Source of the DNA: Acidobacteriota bacterium
Lineage (GTDB): Bacteria; Acidobacteriota; Terriglobia; Terriglobales; Acidobacteriaceae
NCBI GenBank assembly: GCA_021779935.1
Contig: JAJXZT010000068.1
Location: forward strand, 1-41,098
DNA length: 41,098 nucleotides
Direction: 5' to 3'
Part shown: piece by piece, positions 1 through 7,786 of the stretch
How the letters are laid out: every line of letters starts with the position of its first letter
How positions within the stretch are numbered: position 1 is the stretch's first letter
Translations under genes and position numbers: made by a program
The notes under the pieces: generated by a model
The model's database searches: none
The model's input: only the letters and a program-made list of their open reading frames with translations
What the model was told of the DNA's origin: nothing

Positions 1-91
1 ACAGCTCGCTCCACGGAACCACCTGCTCCATCTCTTCCAGAAACATCGCACGCCGCGTCTTCTTCCCGTACCGCTCGAATCCCGTCGCCAT
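1..91 (-). CDS. IS5-family transposase, N-terminal 30 residues (cut by window edge)
   Basis: Translation from the ATG at 91 gives MATGFERYGKKTRRAMFLEE, then MEQVVPWSEL to the window edge. The KKTRR-x-x-FL-x-x-M-x-x-V/I-V/L-PW pattern is the conserved N-terminus of IS5-family DDE transposases (E. coli IS5 has RKTRKEIF then MEQILPW). The protein would bind the element's ends and catalyse cut-and-paste or copy-out transposition. Only the N-terminal part is visible, so the DDE catalytic residues cannot be checked and activity cannot be judged. It is transcribed opposite to the receptor gene it interrupts. Confidence 0.75.
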   Translation of the reverse strand, partial: MATGFERYGKKTRRAMFLEEMEQVVPWSEL

Positions 92-181
92 CGCCAAGGT
101 CCCCTGTCGCCAGTGAGTGTTCATCTGCCCGAACTTTACCTTGTTCGCTTGTGGAAAGTAGAGAACTTATTCAGAGTGTCC
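1..181 (-). mobile_element. IS5-group insertion sequence, one end (partial)
   Basis: The first 181 bases read, on the minus strand, as the left end of an IS5-like element: a terminal sequence beginning GGACACTCTGAATAAGT, about 90 bases of leader, then the start of a transposase that runs off the window. Immediately outside the terminus, at 182-185, lies TTAA. This fits the 4-bp YTAR target duplicated by IS5-group elements. Just past that point the reading frame matches a TonB-dependent receptor (LTYGLRW). The exact boundary at 181 is inferred from the receptor match and the target motif; the other end and the second TTAA copy are outside the window. Confidence 0.72.
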
Positions 182-1597
182 TTAACCTATGGTTTGCGGT
201 GGGATGTGGATCCGGCTCCTCATGCCCTGAACGGGAAAACCGTGTATACGCTGGCCCAGCCGCCCGACCTCACGCAGCTTGACCAGTCGTCGCTCCAGTT
301 GGCGCCGGCCGGTACGCCAGTTTATGCCACGCAGTACAACCACTTCGCGCCGCGCATTGGCGTGGCGTACCAGCTCTTCCAGAAGCCGGATCATGAAGTC
401 ACTTTGCACGCGGGCTTTGGCGTCTTCTACGATCTCAGTGGTACTCCTTTTGGCGGCGCTGGATGGCCCTATCAGTACACGAATTTCGCGTTCAATCCGC
501 TCGCGCTACCGGTCACTGCAGCTGACATACCCATTCCTCCGGTCAATGCCACTCCAGGCCCCACCAACGAGGCGAGCGATATCCCTGTAGTGGCCAAAGG
601 CTTTACGATGCCGCGAACCTACCAGTGGAACCTCACTCTGGAACAGGCTCTAGGAAGATCGAGCTCGTTGTCCCTGGGATGGGTTGGTGCCGCTGGCCGC
701 GACCTGCTGCATGTCAGTAGCGTCAGCATTGCCGCTCCGGGAACCATTCCGGGTGCGTTCTACAGCCCCAATTTCTCCAGCATCACCTACGTCAACAACG
801 CTGCGTCGTCCAATTACAACTCGCTCCAGGCACAGTACACTCGCCGCTTCTCTCACGGACTTCAGGCGATCGTGAACTACACCTGGTCGCACTCGTTGGA
901 TAACAGTTCGAACGACAGCAGCGCCATGGCTCCCGGATATATTATTCCGGTGAGCGTTAACTATGGCAACTCCAGCTACGATGTTCGCCAGAACTTCTCC
1001 GGCGCCGTTACCTACGACATTCCGGCACCGTTCCACAATTCGCTGGTGAAAGCAGTTCTAGGAAACTGGTCGGTCAACAGCGTCATCATGGCTCGCTCCG
1101 GACTTCCCTTTGACGTCTATGTAGAGGAAGCGAACAACTTCGGATACCTCCAGGGCAACCGGCGTATGGATGTGGTTCCAGGCGTGCCGGAGATCATTCA
1201 CGATAGCTCTGTTCCCGGTGGCTGGCGCGTCAATCCCAACGCCTTTGCCGTTCCCTCCAATCCTTATGGAGAGGGCAACATGGGACGAAACTCTCTCACC
1301 GGCTTCGGTATGTGGCAGGCCGACGTCGGGCTCCACCGGAACTTCAACCTGACAGAACGTCTCAAGCTCGAGTTCCGTGCCGAGGCGTTCAATCTGTTCA
1401 ATCACCCCAACTTCGCCAATCCGACGGCGTATATCGTTACGTACGCGGGCCCGCCCACTCCAGGGCAGAACTTCGGAGTCGCGACGCAAACCGCGGCAAC
1501 CGGCTACGGCGGCGGCGGCAACACCGGCGGCTTCAACCCGCTCTTCCAGAGCGGAGGGCCGCGCTCGTTCCAGTTCGCTCTGCGGTTGTCGTTCTAG
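182..1597 (+). pseudogene. TonB-dependent receptor (Oar-like), C-terminal beta-barrel, 5' part removed by IS insertion
   Basis: About 471 codons of an outer-membrane barrel are open from 182 to the TAG at 1597. The sequence begins in LTYGLRWDVD, a strand of Oar-type barrels, and has alternating aromatic and hydrophobic strands such as YTWSHSLDNSSND and LEFRAEAFNLFNHPNF. It ends in FQFALRLSF, the terminal aromatic residue used for BAM-dependent insertion. Acidobacterial relatives are usually about 1000 residues or more, with a carboxypeptidase-regulatory domain and plug before the barrel; these are absent here. The frame can be extended back to a GTG at 113, but 113-181 is IS sequence, so that start is an artefact. 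The N-terminal half may lie on the far side of the IS. Without a signal peptide or plug this fragment should not be functional. A hairpin terminator follows at 1612. Confidence 0.8.
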
Positions 1598-1611
1598 CCG
1601 CGGCATTTTGC

Positions 1612-1636
1612 GGGGAGTCGCCGATGGCGGCTCCCC
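1612..1636 (+). terminator. Hairpin terminator after the receptor gene
   Basis: GGGGAGTCGCC and GGCGGCTCCCC form an 11-bp stem with one G-T wobble and a GAT loop, 15 bases after the receptor stop. The following tract (GAATTTC) is only weakly T-rich, so intrinsic termination is likely but not certain. It separates the receptor from the thioredoxin-fold gene. Confidence 0.6.
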
Positions 1637-1694
1637 GAATTTCAATCAGTAGGCTTTCTACGGAATCTTTCCGATCGAGACGCGAGGACCGTTC

Positions 1695-3479
1695 GTGAAT
1701 TCACAAAAACATTCCACACAATACGCTTTTCTATTCGTCGCCATTCTTGCAATGGCGAACTTGTCTCTTGCACAAAATCAAACAAAGGCCGCTCCAGCCA
1801 AGCCTGTCGAAGAGACTCCACTCCAACGTGTGTGGAAAGAATTCCAAAGCGCAGCCAAGGAGAGTAAGGGCGATCCGCAGAAAGAAATTTCGATCTTGGC
1901 GCAGTACGTCAAAGAACATGCTGCCGATATTCACGGCAACAGCGTTGCGGCAAATTTCGGATTCACCATGGCGGACCTCTTGCCGAAGATGAAGAGCGAC
2001 CCACACGCCATGCTGGCTTCCTTGAAGACGATGAACAAGGCAATGGCCGCTGTTTCGCCGTTTGACCGTGCTCAATACGACGCGATCTTGGCGGCGCGCG
2101 GAATACTGCAACAGAAGATCCTGCTCCCCGAGGGCGCTAAGCTGGCCCGCCAGTCCGTCGACCTGATGAAGGAGAGCGACTACATCGCAAACGCTCGCGA
2201 AGAAAATCAGCAGACCAACGATTATCACCGCACGCACGACAAGAACTTCACGCCCGAGGCCTTCAGCCTTTCTGACGCGCAGGCGCATTTTGCCGGAGAA
2301 AAGGCGTCACGTCTTGCCACTCTCGGTTCGCTCGACGTGTTGTTATGCAAGTTCGACGAAGCCGCTGCGGCTTTCCAGGAATCCATCGACCTCCACCCCG
2401 TGACTGGCGCCTACGTTGGGCTCTCCCGCATTGAGGAAGACAAGGGCGATAAATCCAAGGCGCTTGAACTTCTAGCCAAGGGATATTTGGCCGGGCGCAT
2501 GTCGGCTGAGAACATCGACCACTTACGAAAGCTTTTTGGAGACACGCATCAGAAAGAAGGCGACAAGGGACTTCAGGAATACCTCGATAAGCTCTACGCG
2601 CCCACGTTCCATAATCCCATCACCCCACAGCCCTATCAGGCGAACTCGTCCGATACAGGCCATACCGTGCTGGCGGAATTGTTTACCGGTGCCGGATGTG
2701 AGCCTTGCATGTCGCCGGACCTTTCATTTGATGCCGCGCTGCAACGCTATAGCCGAAAGCAAATGGTGCTGGTCGTTTATCACAACAACGCTCCCGACAA
2801 TGATCCGCTGACGAACTTCGCAGGCGAGGAGCGCGGCCACTTCTACGGAACGCAGTTGAGTACGCCTCACGTGCTCATCGACGGCAAAGAGGTCATGATC
2901 GGCGAGGGATTGCCCGATCACGCACAGGCCGCCTATGACAAACTGACTGCGCTGTTGGACAAGGCGCTCAAGCAACCGTCAGGCGGCGAACTTCACATCT
3001 CCGCCAAACTCGTGGGCCAACAGGTGCACGTGCAGGTTACGGGAAATGCCTCCACCCTGAAAGGCGCGGCGCATCTCCAGATCGTATTGCTGGAAAAGGA
3101 CGTTCACTACAGCGGCGCCAACACGTTGCGTTTCCAGCCAATGGTTGAACGTGCCATGGCAGACCTCGGCAAAGACAGTTCGGGCATACCTATGGCATCG
3201 GATGGTTCGATCCATGCTGAATACGTCTTCGACCTCGACCAGATCGCCGGCGCGAATATGCGTTACTATGACCATGACCTCGCGTGGCTTCGCTCACGCG
3301 TACCGTGGTATGTGGACTTTCCGGAAGAACGGCCAGAAGTAAATCCGGACGACCTTGCTGTTGCCGCTTTCGTGCAACAGGATAGCGACAAGCGCATCGA
3401 GCAATCCTCTTATTTTGCGCTTCCGGCGCCGGTCGCAATGCCTGCGGTCACTAAGGCGGAGACAAAGCCTCATGACTAG
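1695..3479 (+). CDS. Secreted TPR/thioredoxin-fold protein with CxxC
   Basis: A 594-residue exported protein. The start is GTG at 1695, with GAGG about 8 bases upstream. A hydrophobic segment (AFLFVAILAMANLSLA) ending in AQ looks like a Sec signal peptide. Residues of about 40-300 are helical with TPR-like spacing (LDVLLCKFDEAAAAFQESIDLHP). A thioredoxin-like domain follows with GCEPC at residues 334-338, giving a C335-x-x-C338 redox pair, then HVLIDGK around the cis-proline region. The last 150 residues are unassigned. The protein probably works in the periplasm as a thiol-disulfide oxidoreductase or a thiol-linked assembly factor. The next gene overlaps its end by 8 bases and encodes a DsbD alpha-like domain, a natural electron partner. 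The domain call is by eye; the substrate is unknown. Confidence 0.72.
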   Translation: MNSQKHSTQYAFLFVAILAMANLSLAQNQTKAAPAKPVEETPLQRVWKEFQSAAKESKGDPQKEISILAQYVKEHAADIHGNSVAANFGFTMADLLPKMKSDPHAMLASLKTMNKAMAAVSPFDRAQYDAILAARGILQQKILLPEGAKLARQSVDLMKESDYIANAREENQQTNDYHRTHDKNFTPEAFSLSDAQAHFAGEKASRLATLGSLDVLLCKFDEAAAAFQESIDLHPVTGAYVGLSRIEEDKGDKSKALELLAKGYLAGRMSAENIDHLRKLFGDTHQKEGDKGLQEYLDKLYAPTFHNPITPQPYQANSSDTGHTVLAELFTGAGCEPCMSPDLSFDAALQRYSRKQMVLVVYHNNAPDNDPLTNFAGEERGHFYGTQLSTPHVLIDGKEVMIGEGLPDHAQAAYDKLTALLDKALKQPSGGELHISAKLVGQQVHVQVTGNASTLKGAAHLQIVLLEKDVHYSGANTLRFQPMVERAMADLGKDSSGIPMASDGSIHAEYVFDLDQIAGANMRYYDHDLAWLRSRVPWYVDFPEERPEVNPDDLAVAAFVQQDSDKRIEQSSYFALPAPVAMPAVTKAETKPHD

Positions 3480-4002
3480 ACGGATTAAGATCTGGGCAGT
3501 TCTGCTTTGTGCGATGTGCGCTTCATGCGCGTGTGTGGCGGAGTCCGGTCCCGTACATTGGAAGCTCACGGCGACGGAAACGAACGCGACGGCGAGCAGT
3601 GGGCCCCAGGTCACTGCTCACGCCACCGCAACCATCGAATCTGGTTGGCACTTGTACGCACTCGATCAGGAACAGGGAGGTCCGGTGCCAACCAACATCA
3701 TCATTCCTTCGGACCAGATATTTGAGCTGGCAGGTGAGATTCAGCAGCCGCAGCCGCTGATGAAGTTCGACACTAACTTCAACCTTCCGGTGCGGTACTT
3801 CGAAGGAAATGTGACGTTCACAATACCGCTGCGCGTGAAAGCCAAACCGACCGGTTCGCTCGCCCCCGTCAAGGTGCGGGTTGCGTACCAGATATGCAAC
3901 GACCAGACGTGTCTGCCTCCTACATCCTTGGAACTAACGGCCCCGGTACATCCACCCTCACCGCATGGGGACATTGCTCACAGCAAACACACGCGCAGTT
4001 AA
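3472..4002 (+). CDS. DsbD N-terminal (alpha) domain protein, exported
   Basis: A 176-residue protein starting at ATG 3472, overlapping the upstream stop by 8 bases (translational coupling); GGAG lies about 10 bases upstream. A longer open frame exists, but its first 39 codons lie inside the upstream gene. A hydrophobic N-terminus (WAVLLCAMCASCAC) suggests a Sec signal or possibly a lipoprotein signal. The rest resembles the immunoglobulin-like DsbD alpha domain: GWHLYALDQEQGGPVPT, then VRVAYQICNDQTCLPP with the C142/C147 pair equivalent to the redox cysteines of DsbD alpha. In DsbD this domain passes electrons from the membrane core to periplasmic partners. Here it is a free-standing protein without the membrane or gamma domains. 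It may exchange thiols with the CxxC protein encoded just upstream; that partnership is inferred from the overlap. Confidence 0.75.
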   Translation: MTRRIKIWAVLLCAMCASCACVAESGPVHWKLTATETNATASSGPQVTAHATATIESGWHLYALDQEQGGPVPTNIIIPSDQIFELAGEIQQPQPLMKFDTNFNLPVRYFEGNVTFTIPLRVKAKPTGSLAPVKVRVAYQICNDQTCLPPTSLELTAPVHPPSPHGDIAHSKHTRS

Positions 4003-4039
4003 GCGCGCTATGCTTCTGCCATCACTCAGTCGCATGGTC

Positions 4040-4714
4040 TCAGACAGCGTCCGATTCCACCAGGTGATGGTTCAGCGCGAAGAGCGCCAGTTCGAGACGG
4101 CTGGAAACGCCCACCTTGTCGAAGATGTTCTTCAGGTGGCGTTTCACCGTCTCCTCGCTGATGCCGCATTCGCTGGAGATGTCCTTGTTGGTGCATCCCT
4201 GGGCGATCAGGCCAACGACCTGCAATTCCCGCGCGGTCAAACCGAAAGTCTTTTTCGGCGGCTGCGCCATTTCATTCATCAAGTCCTTCAGTACCTGCAC
4301 GATGTTTATCACCGGCTTGCCTTGCATCCAGAACTGCCCGGCGCTCACCGTCCGTATGCACTCCAGCAGGTCTCCTGCCACCGCGCTTTTAAGAAGGATT
4401 CCGCGAGCCCCAAGCTGCAACGCTTCCAGCACCTGCCGTTTCTCGATGGTTGCTGTCAGTACGATGGTCTTCGTGGCCGAAGCTTGCGCCGTCAGTTCGC
4501 GCAGCGTCTCCAGCCCAGGCAAATTGGGCATATTCAGGTCCAACAGAAGGATGTCGGGCTTGTGCTTCTGTATTTCATCCAGCGCCTGACGTCCATCAGC
4601 GGCTTCACCAACCACTACGAAACCGGGCTGAGACAGCAACATGTTTCGCACGCCAGCGCGGACGATTGGATGATCGTCTGCGACCACGATTTTTGTCACG
4701 GTTTGTCCGGCCAT
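4040..4714 (-). CDS. NarL/LuxR-type response regulator
   Basis: A 224-residue two-domain regulator. The receiver spans about residues 8-125, with acidic residues D13/D14 (VADDHPIVRAG), phosphoacceptor D59 (ILLLDLNMPN) and the switch region IVLTA. A GerE/LuxR helix-turn-helix follows at about 150-215 (LTARELQVVGLIAQGCTNKDI then SEETVKRHLKNIFDKVG). Phosphorylation should allow dimeric DNA binding. The gene starts 31 bases downstream of the hybrid kinase stop on the same strand, so the kinase is the obvious phosphodonor, via its HPt domain. No target site is evident in the window. It converges with the DsbD-like gene, with 37 bases between the two ends. Confidence 0.9.
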   Translation of the reverse strand: MAGQTVTKIVVADDHPIVRAGVRNMLLSQPGFVVVGEAADGRQALDEIQKHKPDILLLDLNMPNLPGLETLRELTAQASATKTIVLTATIEKRQVLEALQLGARGILLKSAVAGDLLECIRTVSAGQFWMQGKPVINIVQVLKDLMNEMAQPPKKTFGLTARELQVVGLIAQGCTNKDISSECGISEETVKRHLKNIFDKVGVSSRLELALFALNHHLVESDAV

Positions 4715-4745
4715 TTCGTCGATTGTCCCTTTCTTCGTAAAGCCG

Positions 4746-7622
4746 TCACTCTTTTCTGGATTGCAGTAGTTGATTCACCACCGACTCAGTCGATTCCATG
4801 ACTTCCTTCGCCGTGGAAATCTGCGTTTCGAGGGAAGACCAGTTCGCGTCCTGTGTCGCTTCAATCTGCAGACAGAGGTGGGCCAGCATCCCGGCTCCCA
4901 CCACCATGGCGCTGCCCTTCAGGTAATGACCTTTCTTCCGCAGGGCTTCCAGATCGCGGTTGGCCCAAAGTGTTTCCATTTCCTCGATCGTCGTCCGTGC
5001 GTCCTCAAAAAACATGGCATAGATATCCGACACCAGCGATGGATCGCCGCCCGTATTTTGCGTCAAGCTACGCAGCGTCTCCGGCACCATCAGTTCCTGG
5101 TCCGCCGGACTCGCCGCAGGTGTTACACCGGCCTTCTCCAGCACGTTCTTCACGTCTTCCGCGCGCACCGGTTTGCTGACAAACTCGTTCATGCCGGCCG
5201 CAAAACATGCCTCGCGATCGGCTATGCTGGCATTGGCCGTCATCGCCACGATCCATGGCTGGCGCTCCGCGGGAAACGACTGGCGAATGTGCCGAGTGGC
5301 CTCCAGTCCATCCATCTCCGGCATCTGGATGTCCATGAACACGACATCGTAATGCTGACGATGCAATGCTTCAAGCGCCTGCAGGCCGGTCGTCACCACG
5401 TCGGGACGATAGCCGAATCGTGAGAGCATCAGGACCGCTATCTTCTGATTCACCGGATGGTCCTCGGCCAGCAGGATACGGTAGGGCAGCCGTAATGCCA
5501 TCCCTTCGTCTATCGTGTTGCGACGCGCAGTAGAAGGCGAAGCCGTCGCCGGTCCCTGCAATGCGCTGACCAGCGCATCGAAAATCGCCGACGGCTTAAT
5601 GGGCTTGGAGACGAACCAGACGTCTTTGCGCAGCTTGTTGCGCAGGCTCACGCCCTGCTTCCATACCAGCGGGTGCAGGAATATTAACGGAACCTTTCGT
5701 CCCTGGATTGGTCCACGCAATTCGCTGGCGCTCTCCGGAGAAACATCGGACAACGATGCATCCACGATTGCGATGGCGATAGGCTCTTCTCGCACGCGTT
5801 CCACTGCGTCATGCATGGAACTGGCGTGTTCGATCGCGGCTCCCCACGCTTTTCCGTACGATTCGATCACCTGTCGCGTCACCGGGCTCTGGGTGATCAG
5901 CAGGACGCGTGTGCCCGCGAAAATACTGGGCTCAAACGCCGGCGATGGCGCTTCTGGAATCGTCAGTTGCGCGGTGAAGTGAAAGGTTGATCCCTTGCCC
6001 AGCGTGCTCTCCACCCACATCGTGCCATTCATCAACTCCGCCAGTCGCTTTGAAATTGCCAATCCAAGGCCCGTTCCGCCGAACTTGCGCGTTGTTGACG
6101 CGTCCACTTGCGAGAACGACGCAAAAAGCCGGTCGAGTCGATCGGCGGGAATTCCAACTCCAGTGTCACGCACGGCGAAGTGCAATATACAGACCGTATC
6201 TTCACGTTTTTCTACGTTTACTGACAGCAATACCTCGCCACGCTCCGTAAACTTGATCGCATTTCCCAGCAGGTTTACCAGTATCTGCCTGATGCGGCCC
6301 ACATCTCCAACCAGCGAGTGCGGCACGTCCGAGGAGAAGACGAATCCCAGTTCGATTCCTCTGTCGCTTGCGCGATGCGCCAGCAGATCGAAAACATCGC
6401 CGATACACTCGGAGAGGTCGAAGGGAGTTGTTTCCAACTCCATCTTTCCAGACTCGATCTTCGAGAAGTCCAGCACGCGATCGATCAGCGTCAGCAGTGC
6501 GTCGCCGCTGCTTCGGATAATCTCGGAGTACTCCTGCTGTTCCCGTGTCAGCTCGGTTTCCAGAAGCAGGCTCGTCATGCCGATCACGGCGTTCATCGGC
6601 GTGCGAATCTCGTGACTCATGTTTGCAAGGAACAGGGACTTCGCCCGGGCCGCTTCCTCGGCCACTTCTTTTGCTCTCTGCAATTCCACCGAGCCGCGCT
6701 TCTCTGCCGTCATGTCACGCGAAACGAAAGCAATGCACAGCAGCCGGTCCGTCTGCGGATCGCGGACGGCAAAAATATTTGCTGCCGTCTCAATCGTTTC
6801 GCCTGTCTTCAGGTTTCGTAAACGCTGTTCGCCCTGCCACTGCCCGGCGGAGCGCACGGCGGGGAGAACCTCATCCCGCAGCCGGATTACATCGTCTGGG
6901 ACCAGCAGGCTTTCCATGCTCTGCCCTTGCACTTCGTCCGTGCTTTCCATCCCGACCATCTTCTGCCCGGTGGGGTTTAGGTAGAACCACTGCCCGTCTT
7001 CCGTCGCCATTCCCACCAGGTCGCCGCATTTTTCAAGCAGCGCGACAATCATCTGCCGTTGCTGTTCCGCAGCGGCGCGCTCGGCGCCCTGTCGCAGATA
7101 GGCTTCTCGCACCTCGCGCAAGTTTGCCTGCACGGAAATCCAATACGCCATCGCTTCCGCCACTTCCCCAAGCGAATCGGCGACATCGCTACCCAGTTTC
7201 TCGCGCGGCTTGTCGTCCATCACGACAAGGCTTGCGGGACGATCCTCGGAACTTGATACGGGAATAGCGACGCAGAAGTGCACATTGCAGCGGGCGGCGG
7301 ATTCCCGGAGATCATCGTCACCGGCTGCATCGGGGAAGATACGCAACTTACCTTGTGCGAGGCCGTGGATACGTGCGGCGGTTTCGGCTAGTCCGCCCAC
7401 CGCGCCTTTCACCACCATGCCTTTATTCCCCGAACCGATGGCAAGCGCAGCCCACTGTGTGCCGGAGTCTCTGCACGCCAACTTGAGGAGAGACGCCACA
7501 TAGGAATTCGCGTTCCGGCCCAGAGCTTCCAATGCGTCGCACACTTCTTCGCCCGACTCGTCGCCTGTAGAAACGGAGAGTTGGGAAGGAAACGAAAGAT
7601 TCCTTGATTTCGAAGCTGCCAT
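4746..7622 (-). CDS. Soluble hybrid sensor histidine kinase (GAF-PAS-HisKA-HATPase-REC-REC-HPt)
   Basis: A 958-residue phosphorelay kinase with no membrane segment, so it probably senses a cytoplasmic cue. Domains in order: GAF-like (about 35-165), coiled linker, PAS (about 190-305), HisKA with H337 (NMSHEIRTPMN), and HATPase with N454 (LLGNAIKF), DTGVGIP (487-) and GTGLG (516-520). A first receiver-like domain (571-688) keeps D621 and K673 but lacks the usual acidic pair (VLLITQSP). A canonical second receiver has E720/D721, D764 (FMDIQMPEMDG) and K817. The C-terminal HPt has H899 (GHYLKGSA). The BarA/ArcB-like layout implies H337 to D764 to H899 to an external receiver, most simply the NarL-type regulator 31 bases downstream. 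The signal is unknown. Confidence 0.9.
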   Translation of the reverse strand: MAASKSRNLSFPSQLSVSTGDESGEEVCDALEALGRNANSYVASLLKLACRDSGTQWAALAIGSGNKGMVVKGAVGGLAETAARIHGLAQGKLRIFPDAAGDDDLRESAARCNVHFCVAIPVSSSEDRPASLVVMDDKPREKLGSDVADSLGEVAEAMAYWISVQANLREVREAYLRQGAERAAAEQQRQMIVALLEKCGDLVGMATEDGQWFYLNPTGQKMVGMESTDEVQGQSMESLLVPDDVIRLRDEVLPAVRSAGQWQGEQRLRNLKTGETIETAANIFAVRDPQTDRLLCIAFVSRDMTAEKRGSVELQRAKEVAEEAARAKSLFLANMSHEIRTPMNAVIGMTSLLLETELTREQQEYSEIIRSSGDALLTLIDRVLDFSKIESGKMELETTPFDLSECIGDVFDLLAHRASDRGIELGFVFSSDVPHSLVGDVGRIRQILVNLLGNAIKFTERGEVLLSVNVEKREDTVCILHFAVRDTGVGIPADRLDRLFASFSQVDASTTRKFGGTGLGLAISKRLAELMNGTMWVESTLGKGSTFHFTAQLTIPEAPSPAFEPSIFAGTRVLLITQSPVTRQVIESYGKAWGAAIEHASSMHDAVERVREEPIAIAIVDASLSDVSPESASELRGPIQGRKVPLIFLHPLVWKQGVSLRNKLRKDVWFVSKPIKPSAIFDALVSALQGPATASPSTARRNTIDEGMALRLPYRILLAEDHPVNQKIAVLMLSRFGYRPDVVTTGLQALEALHRQHYDVVFMDIQMPEMDGLEATRHIRQSFPAERQPWIVAMTANASIADREACFAAGMNEFVSKPVRAEDVKNVLEKAGVTPAASPADQELMVPETLRSLTQNTGGDPSLVSDIYAMFFEDARTTIEEMETLWANRDLEALRKKGHYLKGSAMVVGAGMLAHLCLQIEATQDANWSSLETQISTAKEVMESTESVVNQLLQSRKE

Positions 7623-7786
7623 GTTTGGCGGTGCCCATCCTCAGCCATGCGCCAAACCGAAGTTGCCTTCGCTGGCGAAAGGCCTCGCTTGGCGACCATG
7701 CTAGCAGTTTGGGAAAGCCCGCGCAAAGCCGCAAATGGCGAAATCGCATGAGAAATGTAAAGTTGGTAGGACCGGAAAATTGGAGT

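Noticed and set aside
113-181. In-frame extension of the receptor gene to GTG 113
   Set aside because: The segment belongs to the insertion sequence terminus and has no receptor similarity; the frame is open by chance.
7720-7760. Plus-strand GCGCAAAGCC resembling part of a GEMM (cyclic di-GMP) riboswitch
   Set aside because: The second conserved stem and the receptor segment are absent, and the orientation faces the antisense strand of the neighbouring gene.
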